39,256 nucleotides of DNA from a virus (IMGVR_UViG_3300025282_000092:1-39256), one strand, 5' to 3'. Positions 30,842 to 39,095 are shown, counted from the stretch's first letter. Made by a program: numbers and translations. The notes: generated by a model from the letters alone, not told the origin.

Positions 30842-33800
30842 TGTCATCAAAAGATCCAAACGTGTATGGCAAAGAATCAACCAAGCCCCCCGCCGACATT
30901 GACGAAGGAGTCATAGCCGGTACTAATATCGACGATCCGGAACACCCTGATATTATCACTGCTGACGATCTGGGCGATTTTGATGCTAACAATCTTGATC
31001 TGATAGGTAATACTATGCCCTGGATTTATCATCCTTTTTATCCGTCTCCTTTATATTTGAATCATAGCGTTGTCTTTGAAAAGTTTTCAAAATTGGCAGG
31101 CGCCTGGCAAAAACTAATGCCTGAAAATTATGATCCTCTAAGGCCTCGTATAGGACACTGGAGAAAGCTGGTTGGACCCTTTCTCGGAAATACCACCCCA
31201 CCAGAAATCTTGTCGTTGCAGAAGATCTGGTTTGATACGACAAATAACTTGAAATCTCCAATTAATTCTGATTATTACGACTTTACAAAACCAGGCTCTA
31301 GAATCTTCGTAAGGCCTTATATGTATTCTTGGCCTGAAGGAGAGTCCTCGTATGGGAAGATAGACCATCCAATGGGCTGGACTCCTGATTCTGATATTGA
31401 ATGGAATAAAGGTTTTCGATTTTTAGCAACTAATTTGGTACAAATACAATCCACTGAGACAACTGAAAAGTGGGAATCGGCTAGCGTCCTTGTGGCGTAC
31501 GCCCTAGCTGGCGGTCCGTACGAAGGTGACCTTCAGACGCTGATCGCGGAAACAATCAACGATGCCGCAAATTATGGTCCACTACCTCATAGTCATACAG
31601 GCTATATTGATAAAAATGGAGTCGGGTTTACAGTTTCGATGGATATACTGCCAAAATATTTAGGTTTATATGAGATAATACTGACGCTTGGGGAGGATAT
31701 CCAACGAAAGGCAATTCCGATGTATCATACACACACACTTACAAATTTCGGGGTTGGCAATTTTTCTCATGAAAATAACCAATCATATGAATATTCTGGT
31801 CTGTATTCTAAAGAGCCTGAAGGCGAGCAAGACATTCTAATGTCCCTTGGGAATCATCCTTCAAACTATCTTATAGCAGGAGATGTTGATACATCATTAT
31901 TTTTGGAGTTTATGCACCTTTATTATAACAATAAAGAATTAGAAAATATTGTACGTTTAACCGAGCAAGATGTTGGTTCTGGCCTGACTTGGGATGCGTA
32001 TGAAACAGAGAAGAGTGGCCAACCTTTATTCTTAGGTGAAATAACTAAAGATGTTCACCCGGAAGCACCGACACCAGTAGGTTTACCACAAGTTTACGAA
32101 AAATATTTTTATAAAAGACAAAAATTAAAAAAACATTTTCTTGACACATACATCAAACATATGCATAAACCTTCTATAGGGTATAAAAATATAGCCAGTT
32201 ACAAAATATTTCAAGATAAAGTATTTAACCCTAGAACATTAAAAAATCAGATGAGTTTAGGCTTTCGCGAATCAATATTTAATCATATCCCGCCACTTTA
32301 CGAGGACGCAATAAATTTACTACCTGGTGGTCAACATAAATTAATTCCAAATTCATATTTATTTGGTCAGTTTGAAGAGGACAAAGAACGATTTTCACCA
32401 ACGGCAGGTAAATATGGAAATTTATTTTTATTAGGTCACCCTGTTAAAAACAAAGAATCTGTATTTGGTCATACTGTGGATAGCTATTTATATAATTGGT
32501 CACAAATGATAATTAAAGAAAATTATGTCATTCTTGATCCTTCTAGCACACCAACATATGGCTTTCCTAAATATGATTTCATAGCAAAATATAATTCAAT
32601 TGGTCACACAATGCCATGGAGCGCTAGATTGATTATTAATACACCAGCACCCCTTAAACAATCTTCAATTGAATTCCCAGACAAACGTGGCACTTTTATA
32701 AATGACACTTTTATTGGTCTTTATCACGATGATTCCATAAAAACAAAAAAAGATGAATTGATGTTGTTTTTTATGGCAAGAGTTGCAGATAAAAATCCTT
32801 CGACATCTTTTAGCACTGGTGATCAATACTATAAACAAGATTTTTATATAAGAGATATTAATAATCTTGAAAAAAAAGAAATTGAAACATTTAATTTCAC
32901 CGATTTTACTATTGGTACGTACCAAGATACCCAAGAATTTGATCCCACATCAAATGAATTGCTCTCTTTTGATCCCGGCACCAAAGAAAAATGGGGTCAG
33001 ACTACCGGTCATAATATTGAAAATGCTTTTATTGAATTTAAAGATAAAATTGAAGAATTTCAAAATACAAGATCTGTTTATGAAGTTTTAGATGCGGCGA
33101 ATACGCATGATATGGAAAAACATGGTTACACTATGCATCCTTTTGCTCATAATGAAATTATGTTTTATGAAATTGAAAAGTGGACCGGAGATCCGGGCAC
33201 CAACTCAAAATTAATACAAAAATATTTTATTGCGCCACCGGACGTCAGAGCAGGAGATACCGGTGTAATTGAATTTATTGATTCTCAAATAAAACTTGAT
33301 AAAGGTTATTATTATAACGTAAATGTTTACGTTTTAGTTGTAGGTAATAAATACCAGTATACCGATATTCAAACTAGGGGTTTTAAACTTATAGAACAAA
33401 AAACAGGTGAAGATGAAGTGATAATAGGCGCCGCCGGTGAGGGTAGCGTCAACATCTCGGAGATCGCCGCCGCAAGTCTTGAAGATTTTAAATATTATAT
33501 TAGCGCCGAACACCGGGCCATGGCTGGCAGCACAGTGTTCGCTCCGGTTGCTGATATATTTGTCCTTAACAGACCCAATATAGAATTATTAAAAATACCA
33601 TACACTAGTTTTCAGACTTTATATATTACGAACAAACCACCTTTACATCCAAGTGTAGTTATTTATCCTTATAAAAATGTTAACAATAACTTATTATTTA
33701 CTTTTAGTCAACTTGCGGGAGAGAAAACAGAAAAGCCAATAGAAATATTGCCAGGGGATAAAGAAATATTTATGAAAGCCGCTTACGCGCAAGAAAAAAT

Positions 33801-34512
33801 AGATGCAGATGATCTTGAACTACCAAGTAGAATAGAGTTTGCATCTGATGAACCCGATCTTAGATATCAAGTTTTTAGAATAGAAGAACATCCAAGTAGT
33901 TGGTCTGATTTTGCAATGGCTTTAAGAAAACCAGTTCTTCTTCCAGATGGAAGTTACAGAGAACTACAGCAACATGAAAAAGACTTTGTTGAAAGCTTAA
34001 GTCCAAATAAAAAATATTATTACGCCTTTAGAACTATTGATCCGAAAGGATATATTTCAAATCCAAGTCCAATTTATGAAGTTGAATTAGTTGATGACAG
34101 TGGTGCGGTTTATTTAATAACAAAAATTATTACTTTTAAGCCCAAAGTCCCTAAAGAAATGACAAAAAGTATGAGAAAATATATACACATAGCCCCGACT
34201 TTAAAACAAAGCAATTTACAAGCACCTCCGGGCCAAAGTATTTATGCCGTCGAAGGCCTTGATAGTGATGTACATCTTGGAGATTTATTTGGTGTAGAGG
34301 AAGACCCACGGCGGTTTAAAATTAGGTTTACCAGCAAATCTTCGGGTAAAAAGTTTGATTTAAATTTGAATTTTGTGCACAAGCACAAAGGTGTAATTCA
34401 AGTATTATCTGAAGACCCCGGCCAGACAGGTGAGAAAGAGACCACGACACCCACTAGTGCAGCCGACAAGGGCGATACTGGGCCTACAGGCGATGTTGGG
34501 TTCGATTTTTAG
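30841..34512 (+). CDS. Large virion protein (1223 residues) with FN3-like region and collagen-like tail
   Basis: Starts at TAATG, with GGAGG 9-13 nt upstream. There are three His-x-His motifs: HSH at residues 250-252, HTH at 296-298 and HMH at 440-442. T4 gp12 uses a His-x-His pair for zinc, so metal binding is possible but unproven. Residues ~1000-1085 (DLRYQVFRIEEHP, LSPNKKYYYAFRTIDPKGYI, SNPSPIYEVEL) resemble a fibronectin type III strand pattern, and an earlier KGYYYNVNVYVLVV stretch is similar. The last ~15 residues include GDTGPTGDVG, a short collagen-like Gly-x-y run. The first ~720 nt are much richer in G+C than the rest of the gene, suggesting a patchwork origin. A host-facing fibre or baseplate-periphery role is inferred. 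Confidence 0.75.
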   Translation: MSSKDPNVYGKESTKPPADIDEGVIAGTNIDDPEHPDIITADDLGDFDANNLDLIGNTMPWIYHPFYPSPLYLNHSVVFEKFSKLAGAWQKLMPENYDPLRPRIGHWRKLVGPFLGNTTPPEILSLQKIWFDTTNNLKSPINSDYYDFTKPGSRIFVRPYMYSWPEGESSYGKIDHPMGWTPDSDIEWNKGFRFLATNLVQIQSTETTEKWESASVLVAYALAGGPYEGDLQTLIAETINDAANYGPLPHSHTGYIDKNGVGFTVSMDILPKYLGLYEIILTLGEDIQRKAIPMYHTHTLTNFGVGNFSHENNQSYEYSGLYSKEPEGEQDILMSLGNHPSNYLIAGDVDTSLFLEFMHLYYNNKELENIVRLTEQDVGSGLTWDAYETEKSGQPLFLGEITKDVHPEAPTPVGLPQVYEKYFYKRQKLKKHFLDTYIKHMHKPSIGYKNIASYKIFQDKVFNPRTLKNQMSLGFRESIFNHIPPLYEDAINLLPGGQHKLIPNSYLFGQFEEDKERFSPTAGKYGNLFLLGHPVKNKESVFGHTVDSYLYNWSQMIIKENYVILDPSSTPTYGFPKYDFIAKYNSIGHTMPWSARLIINTPAPLKQSSIEFPDKRGTFINDTFIGLYHDDSIKTKKDELMLFFMARVADKNPSTSFSTGDQYYKQDFYIRDINNLEKKEIETFNFTDFTIGTYQDTQEFDPTSNELLSFDPGTKEKWGQTTGHNIENAFIEFKDKIEEFQNTRSVYEVLDAANTHDMEKHGYTMHPFAHNEIMFYEIEKWTGDPGTNSKLIQKYFIAPPDVRAGDTGVIEFIDSQIKLDKGYYYNVNVYVLVVGNKYQYTDIQTRGFKLIEQKTGEDEVIIGAAGEGSVNISEIAAASLEDFKYYISAEHRAMAGSTVFAPVADIFVLNRPNIELLKIPYTSFQTLYITNKPPLHPSVVIYPYKNVNNNLLFTFSQLAGEKTEKPIEILPGDKEIFMKAAYAQEKIDADDLELPSRIEFASDEPDLRYQVFRIEEHPSSWSDFAMALRKPVLLPDGSYRELQQHEKDFVESLSPNKKYYYAFRTIDPKGYISNPSPIYEVELVDDSGAVYLITKIITFKPKVPKEMTKSMRKYIHIAPTLKQSNLQAPPGQSIYAVEGLDSDVHLGDLFGVEEDPRRFKIRFTSKSSGKKFDLNLNFVHKHKGVIQVLSEDPGQTGEKETTTPTSAADKGDTGPTGDVGFDF

Positions 34513-34523
34513 GATAAATTATT

Positions 34524-34553
34524 TTGATGAGAGGAAACAAGAAAGTTCATAAT
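34524..34553 (+). promoter_or_regulatory. Candidate sigma70-type promoter
   Basis: TTGATG (34524-34529) and CATAAT (34548-34553) are separated by 18 bp. They match the TTGACA/TATAAT consensus at 4 and 5 of 6 positions. The location, in the only sizeable gap and 65 bp before the 350-residue gene, is suitable. In DNA this AT-rich such a match can arise by chance, and a large phage may use its own late promoter sequence. Confidence 0.25.
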
Positions 34554-34595
34554 AAAACAAAAAAAGATTTTATTCATAATAAGGACTATTTATAA
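34527..34595 (+). CDS. Possible 22-residue Lys/Asn-rich peptide
   Basis: ATG to TAA with 22 sense codons, preceded by TTAGGATAA (AGGA 12 nt before the ATG), the same junction sequence that precedes the 3096-residue gene. The peptide is strongly basic and contains HNK twice (KKVHNK and FIHNK), encoded by the TTCATAATAA direct repeat. It fills most of the gap. The length and AT-rich composition mean it could be a chance frame; it also overlaps the candidate promoter. Confidence 0.3.
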   Translation: MRGNKKVHNKTKKDFIHNKDYL

Positions 34596-34618
34596 GTGCG
34601 CAAAATAAGGAGTATAAG

Positions 34619-35671
34619 ATGGCTTTTTTAGATAATAGCGGCGACATTATATTAGATGCAGTTTTAACAGACGTTGGAAGAAAGCGATTGGCCGATGGCG
34701 ATGGCTCTTTTAGGATTACTAAGTTTAAATTAGGCGATGATGAGATAAATTATGGATTACACAATCCTGACCATACAGGCGGCATCGCTTATTATGATTT
34801 AGAAATTCGACAAACACCAATTTTAGAAGCCTTTTCTAACCATGCGACGTCTTTAAAAAGCACTTTAATTTCTTATACAAATCCAAACCTTCTTTACCTT
34901 CCAGAGTTGATATGGAACACAAATGAAAATAAAACTTATGGTTCTCAAGTTAGAAAATTTCCATATGACCCAGTAGCAACTGCTGTTGTTCTTACAACTA
35001 CTAATGGAGCAGTCACGGCTTTTGGGAAAACAGAAGGGGTTTTAAATGGCATCAACCCACGTAGTGCGCCAAACAATCACATTAGATTAGAATATGGACT
35101 CAACGCAGAAGGTAAAACTCCCGGCTCCTTAAGGGATAGAGAACCTGAATTGGATGAAACACAATTTATGATTGAATGTGATACTAGATTTTGTTCGCCT
35201 ACAGATATAGCCGGAAACACAATACGACCCAGTTTTATTGATGAAAATATGATTGGGACATTTATTGTTACTGCTGGCTCAAGTCCTAGTATTGTTACAG
35301 AAATGACTCAGTTTGGTTCTTCTAAAAACGCAGACCAACCAGAAATGAAGTGGTTGCGCGGAGCCATGATTAGATTTAAGCTTCGAGCTTCTCTTCTGGC
35401 TCAAACTGGTTTGCCTGCAGAATCAAAAAGTATTTGGGGGAAACATGGAGTTGCTTACACTTCAACAGATTGGGATACTGCAGCTAGTTCAATTGGCTCT
35501 AGAGAAACGTGTGGTCTATCCGGCCAAGCAAATAATTTAGATACCCGAGCAACAGATGGAGACTTGTTTCATATAGACACTAGCGTTCGAGTTACGGCTA
35601 TGAATACTGGCGCCAGAATAGACATACCAGTTGTTCTCATCAAATCGGTTAATTTTGTAACATCATGTTAA
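34619..35671 (+). CDS. Virion structural protein (350 residues), family starting 'FLD-SGDIILDAVLTD-GR'
   Basis: AAGGAG lies 6 nt before the ATG. The N-terminus (FLDNSGDIILDAVLTDVGRK, then GDGSFRITKFKLGDDEINYG and AYYDLEIRQTPILEAF) matches a family I recall as a recurrent virion component of marine and other aquatic myophages, encoded beside fibre genes. The protein is beta-rich in its second half and ends IPVVLIKSVNFVTSC. No enzymatic motif is seen. It begins the last structural trio (350, 372 and 536 residues), which follows the candidate control region, so these three may be expressed as their own unit. A tail-fibre or fibre-attachment role is inferred. Confidence 0.75.
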   Translation: MAFLDNSGDIILDAVLTDVGRKRLADGDGSFRITKFKLGDDEINYGLHNPDHTGGIAYYDLEIRQTPILEAFSNHATSLKSTLISYTNPNLLYLPELIWNTNENKTYGSQVRKFPYDPVATAVVLTTTNGAVTAFGKTEGVLNGINPRSAPNNHIRLEYGLNAEGKTPGSLRDREPELDETQFMIECDTRFCSPTDIAGNTIRPSFIDENMIGTFIVTAGSSPSIVTEMTQFGSSKNADQPEMKWLRGAMIRFKLRASLLAQTGLPAESKSIWGKHGVAYTSTDWDTAASSIGSRETCGLSGQANNLDTRATDGDLFHIDTSVRVTAMNTGARIDIPVVLIKSVNFVTSC

Positions 35672-35690
35672 ATAAGAAAGAGGTATAACA

Positions 35691-36809
35691 ATGGCAAACA
35701 ATCAAAAAATAATTAATAAAAGCGACACAATAAGTCGCTCTACTTTGCTGCACGAAGCAATTCCAATTACAGGAAGTATACTTTCTGGAACTTATGAAAG
35801 CGCTGACGCCGATGAAAATGTTAAAGCCTATTCTCATGGAATGTTTAAGTCGATATATGATTATCCATATTTAAGTTCTTCTGCAAATCACATTTTAGAT
35901 ATTGCTTGTGGGTATTCAAATCTCTCGGTTTTGTCTGGTGCTTCTAATACACAGAATGCCAAAAAGATCAATATTTATAATCAAATGGCGCAAGTTCTAG
36001 CAGGGTATGATCACACCGGTTCGGTTTTTCGATTTGATCAAAGAGGAGAAACTGTTGATTCTGGAGTAAAGATGGATGATGTCTACTTTATAAATTTTTC
36101 TAGACTTCTTGTAAAAGATGAGATTAAAAAAGGAACGTTTGAATTAGAATTAGGCGTACAACAAGGTTTTGATCATAATGTAGGCGCCTCCGGAGGAGCA
36201 ACATTTAACAAGAGAATAAAAGTATCAGATGCTAGTGGCTCAGATGCGTTTAAAGTAAACTCACCTGCAGGTGAATATGGCATACTTTATGCCACAGCTA
36301 GCACACACCATGCTGCAAATCTTATACAAAAAAACGAGTATATGGAAGTCGGCCTGCTTTATTATCAAGCAGGAATAGCAGTTATTAGCGGTTCTGTTTT
36401 TGGTGGACATGCGCATGGTATATTGCAAGGATCTGCTTCATGTGAATTGGCTGCAGATATATCTGGATCTGGTTTCAAAGCAATAACTGGCTCTACGATT
36501 GATACTATGGCAGATGGGCTAAGAAATCGTATATACAATATTCAATTCAACAATACAACAGAATTAAATTCTACAATATACTTTTGCAGAGTAAATCATA
36601 ATGAATTTAATTATAGTACCAATCCAACATACACATCAGGTAGTCAAATTGTTGTAAAAGAAAATAAAAATGATACTTCTACAGCTTATATTACAGCTGT
36701 TGGTCTCTATAACGCAAATGACGAACTACTAGCTGTTGCAAAAACTTCAGAACCATTAGTAAAAACGCCGGAAGACGAACTTACAATCCGAGTTCGATTA
36801 GATTACTAA
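35691..36809 (+). CDS. Tail/fibre-like structural protein (372 residues), C-terminal module shared with next gene
   Basis: AAAGAGGT precedes the ATG. The first ~115 residues include YDYPYLSSSANHILDIACGY and FRFDQRGETVDSGVKMDDVY. The C-terminal ~75 residues (EFNYSTNPTYTSGS, then YITAVGLYNANDELLAVAKT and TIRVRLDY) form a module widespread in marine phage structural proteins and present again at the end of the 536-residue protein. Two small inverted repeats lie in codons 11-24. The protein is Gly/Ser/Thr-rich and beta-like, without catalytic motifs. The role is probably a trimeric fibre or baseplate appendage; inference only. Confidence 0.75.
   Translation: MANNQKIINKSDTISRSTLLHEAIPITGSILSGTYESADADENVKAYSHGMFKSIYDYPYLSSSANHILDIACGYSNLSVLSGASNTQNAKKINIYNQMAQVLAGYDHTGSVFRFDQRGETVDSGVKMDDVYFINFSRLLVKDEIKKGTFELELGVQQGFDHNVGASGGATFNKRIKVSDASGSDAFKVNSPAGEYGILYATASTHHAANLIQKNEYMEVGLLYYQAGIAVISGSVFGGHAHGILQGSASCELAADISGSGFKAITGSTIDTMADGLRNRIYNIQFNNTTELNSTIYFCRVNHNEFNYSTNPTYTSGSQIVVKENKNDTSTAYITAVGLYNANDELLAVAKTSEPLVKTPEDELTIRVRLDY
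35721..35760 (+). other. Two adjacent potential hairpins near the start of the 372-residue gene
   Basis: AGCGAC (35721-35726) pairs with GTCGCT (35734-35739) around a 7-nt loop. Five bases later, TTGCT (35745-35749) pairs with AGCAA (35756-35760) around a 6-nt loop. Both lie inside codons 11-24. Function, if any, is unknown. Confidence 0.4.
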
Positions 36810-36824
36810 TGATGGAATAAATTT

Positions 36825-38435
36825 ATGCCATATTACAGATTTAGCGAAGACGATGTTTTTTATAATCGATTGAAAACACATCCAAGCTGTCATTTTATCA
36901 CCTGGAAGGGATGTACGTACTATAATAATCAGTATACTTTAAGCGGCACGCTTAATGATCCAGGAAATGTTAAGCACATTTCAAGCCCTTACACAAGTTC
37001 TTGTAATTCTGGTTTTGTTAGTCTATACGAAATGAATATTGATAGGCCTGAAAGCTTACATAATTTTGATACAAACCATATAAAAGGTGGTGGCTGGCAT
37101 GCAATACCTAATCGTCCGACAGGTTCCGATGGCGCGCCATCCTTCGGCGGCCGACAAACTATGATATATCCTTTTATGACAAAGGGTGGAACTAAAAATT
37201 CTTTAAAAAGCGTAACATACGATTCATATGTAGATGATTTTAGCAAAGGAGATATAATAAGCGGAAGTTATCCCCTGTCTGCCTCTATCAAAAGAATTTT
37301 TCATGCCGAAGGCTCAGCAGAAAATGGAAATGAAGTAGATCCAAGCCCGCATGAGTCTGGTACCAATCCCGATGGCAAATCATATTATTATCAGAACAAG
37401 GAACAAGTTACGGTAAAGACAAAAAATATAGATAGTCCAGAAAAAGAAGACTCAATAACCGATGCTCCTAAATTAAAAAAAGCCTATATTCAAGCACTAA
37501 AAGAAACTATTAATTATTATAAGAATTTAAGTCCCCATTATATCTATTCTTCTTCTATTGATCCAATAACCGGGGAAAGTGTAGCAACTGGCTATACTTG
37601 GGACAAAAGTTATCAAGCTTTGTCCATCATTGACATACCTACAATATTTTATGGAAGTTCAATTAAAAAAGGAACTGTAAATTTAAAATATTATATAACT
37701 GGTACTTTAATCGGAGAACTACAAGATTCAAAAAGAAATGGAGAACTGATTCAAGTTGGCCCATCTGGAAGTTTTAAATCTGGTTCTGTTGCCGGTATTA
37801 TTCTTTATAATGAGGGCGCCCTAATTTTAACAGGTGCATGGGATTTAACATCTAGAGCAGCATTTACTGGGCCGCAGTCTCAAGAAACTGGTTTATTTGG
37901 CCCTCCAGTAGGACAAGATTATCAATATTTTAATTCTGGTGATAGCCCTTCTTGGATATTTTTTGGAACAGGGATGAATGATGGATATCCAAATCATTGG
38001 GATGCTAGTCAAGGCCAATATACAACAGATGAAGGCGATAGTTACAAAAGTTTAGATACAAAACATTTTCTTAGCTCTTCTTTTGAGCTATTACTCTCAG
38101 GAACAAACTATATTCCAACAATTACTATGATGGCGCATGCAAAAAGAGGATATTTAAATTGGTCGAACAATCCAACATATATAAAACATGGTCAACCCAC
38201 TGGTTCTGCTACTGGATCCACTTTTTATAAAGAGCATGAAAATGTAAATATTAAAAATACAATTAGTAGTTCTTTTGCTTGTGATTATACTGCTAGCTTT
38301 AAAAAACAAACATTTATTAATAAAATAGGCGTATATGATAAAGATAAAAATCTTATAGCAATTACAAAAGTTGCTACGCCTGTTAGAAAATTAGAAACAG
38401 ATGAGTATACATTTAAACTTAAACTAGACATTTAA
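36825..38435 (+). CDS. Tail/fibre-like structural protein (536 residues), paralogous C-terminus to previous gene
   Basis: The ATG lies in GATGGAATAAATTTATG, 15 bp after the previous stop. Early residues contain two Cys (PSCHFITWKGCTYYNNQYTL). A middle region includes YPLSASIKRIFHAEGS and a charged helical stretch (TDAPKLKKAYIQALKETINY). The C-terminal ~110 residues (LNWSNNPTYIKHG, then FINKIGVYDKDKNLIAITKV and YTFKLKLDI) align with the end of the 372-residue protein. A host-facing fibre or appendage component is likely from this module and from the position at the end of the structural block. The stop is 4 bp before the resolvase ATG. Confidence 0.75.
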   Translation: MPYYRFSEDDVFYNRLKTHPSCHFITWKGCTYYNNQYTLSGTLNDPGNVKHISSPYTSSCNSGFVSLYEMNIDRPESLHNFDTNHIKGGGWHAIPNRPTGSDGAPSFGGRQTMIYPFMTKGGTKNSLKSVTYDSYVDDFSKGDIISGSYPLSASIKRIFHAEGSAENGNEVDPSPHESGTNPDGKSYYYQNKEQVTVKTKNIDSPEKEDSITDAPKLKKAYIQALKETINYYKNLSPHYIYSSSIDPITGESVATGYTWDKSYQALSIIDIPTIFYGSSIKKGTVNLKYYITGTLIGELQDSKRNGELIQVGPSGSFKSGSVAGIILYNEGALILTGAWDLTSRAAFTGPQSQETGLFGPPVGQDYQYFNSGDSPSWIFFGTGMNDGYPNHWDASQGQYTTDEGDSYKSLDTKHFLSSSFELLLSGTNYIPTITMMAHAKRGYLNWSNNPTYIKHGQPTGSATGSTFYKEHENVNIKNTISSSFACDYTASFKKQTFINKIGVYDKDKNLIAITKVATPVRKLETDEYTFKLKLDI

Positions 38436-38439
38436 AAAT

Positions 38440-38982
38440 ATGATTTTAGGATTAGATATAAGCACTTCGATCACTGGAGTTTCCATTGTTGATCGGAATA
38501 ATGAATTAATATACTGTGAAGCTTGGAGAACCGACAAGCCAAAGCTATCAGTTTATGAAAAATTCGATATTATTAAAGATAAAATTTGTTATATAAAATC
38601 ACAATATCCAATTGAAAGAATTTATGTTGAAGAACCTTTAGGTATGTTTGCTGCTGGAAGAAGTTCTGCACAAGTTATTGCAAAGATTCAAAGATTTAAT
38701 GGCGTTGCATGTTGGATATTAAGAGAAGTCTTTAATTTAGAACCAGAGTATATTAATGCTTCTACAGCAAGAAAAATATGCGGTATAAAAATCAGAAGAG
38801 GGCAGAAGGCAAAAGAAATTGTATTGAAACATGTACTTGAAAATGAAAAAACTTTTAAAGCAGAGTATACCAAGAAAGGCAATCCTGTAAAAGGTACATA
38901 CGATAAAACTGATTCTTTGGTAATTGCTAAAGCTGGATACTATTTAAGTAAGAAGAAGGAAAACTCTTATGAACATGACTAA
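38440..38982 (+). CDS. RuvC-like Holliday junction resolvase
   Basis: 180 residues, close to bacterial RuvC in length. The RNase H-like fold is marked by GLDISTS at residues 4-10 (Asp6), IYVEEPLG at 61-68 (Glu64 or Glu65), and YDKTDSLVIAKAGYYL at 154-169 (Asp155 and Asp158). These four acidic positions correspond to the Asp-Glu-Asp-Asp metal-binding set of RuvC nucleases. GRSSAQVIAKIQRFNGVACW fits the helix after strand 4. It should cleave four-way and other branched junctions, resolving recombination or replication intermediates before packaging, the task done in T4 by the unrelated endonuclease VII (gp49). There is no clear Shine-Dalgarno; the ATG is 4 bp after the previous stop, so translation is probably coupled. 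Its last 14 nt overlap the next small ORF. Confidence 0.88.
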   Translation: MILGLDISTSITGVSIVDRNNELIYCEAWRTDKPKLSVYEKFDIIKDKICYIKSQYPIERIYVEEPLGMFAAGRSSAQVIAKIQRFNGVACWILREVFNLEPEYINASTARKICGIKIRRGQKAKEIVLKHVLENEKTFKAEYTKKGNPVKGTYDKTDSLVIAKAGYYLSKKKENSYEHD

Positions 38983-39049
38983 AAGTCAATTAAGACAATT
39001 GATTACAGAGGCTCTTGATGAAATGCTTCAAGCAATGGAAGAAGGGTGA
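38969..39049 (+). CDS. 26-residue TKSQLR-motif peptide, ended by an in-frame TGA
   Basis: The ATG overlaps the end of the resolvase gene by 14 nt and is preceded by AAGAAGGA, a good ribosome binding site. The peptide starts MNMTKSQLRQLITEALDEML and is an amphipathic helix. The same TKSQLR(Q/N)L pattern begins the next ORF. I recall this N-terminal motif on many otherwise unrelated proteins of uncultured marine phages. If the TGA at 39047-39049 is read through, the frame continues 28 codons, mostly acidic, to a second TGA at 39134-39136. Whether the short form is complete, truncated by mutation or recoded cannot be told here. Confidence 0.55.
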   Translation: MNMTKSQLRQLITEALDEMLQAMEEG

Positions 39050-39059
39050 CCAGATTTAG

Positions 39060-39076
39060 TTCGTGGGGCCCACGAA
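39060..39076 (+). other. Strong hairpin between the two TKSQLR ORFs
   Basis: TTCGTGG (39060-39066) and CCACGAA (39070-39076) form a perfect 7-bp stem with a GGC loop. It starts 10 nt after the TGA of the 26-residue ORF and ends 19 nt before the next ATG. No T-run follows, so it does not look like an intrinsic terminator. Confidence 0.6.
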
Positions 39077-39095
39077 GAAAAGGAAGAGGAAGAAG

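Larger units (their letters stand above)
34513..34618 (+). other. Only intergenic gap above 60 bp; AT-rich, possible control region
   Basis: 106 bp between the 1223- and 350-residue genes. It holds a direct repeat TTCATAATAA at 34546-34555 and 34573-34582, a possible 22-codon ORF and a possible promoter (both listed separately), and AAGGAG at 34607-34612 for the next gene. The AT-only inverted repeat 34551-34557/34568-34574 is too weak to call a terminator. Confidence 0.6.

Noticed and set aside
34551-34574. AATAAAA...TTTTATT inverted repeat as a transcription terminator
   Set aside because: The stem is only A-T pairs with a 10-nt loop and no following T-run.
34587-34594. TATAAATA, the T4 late promoter sequence, on the minus strand in the intergenic gap
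   Set aside because: It would transcribe backwards into the 1223-residue gene, where there is no minus-strand gene, and such octamers are frequent by chance in AT-rich DNA.
39047-39076. Selenocysteine insertion: UGA plus downstream hairpin
   Set aside because: The stem is short with a three-base loop and lacks the usual larger SECIS shape and loop bases; there is no redox context in the peptide. Kept only as a readthrough question.
39060-39076. Hairpin as an intrinsic terminator after the resolvase
   Set aside because: No T-run follows; it is followed by a purine-rich ribosome binding region and another ORF.
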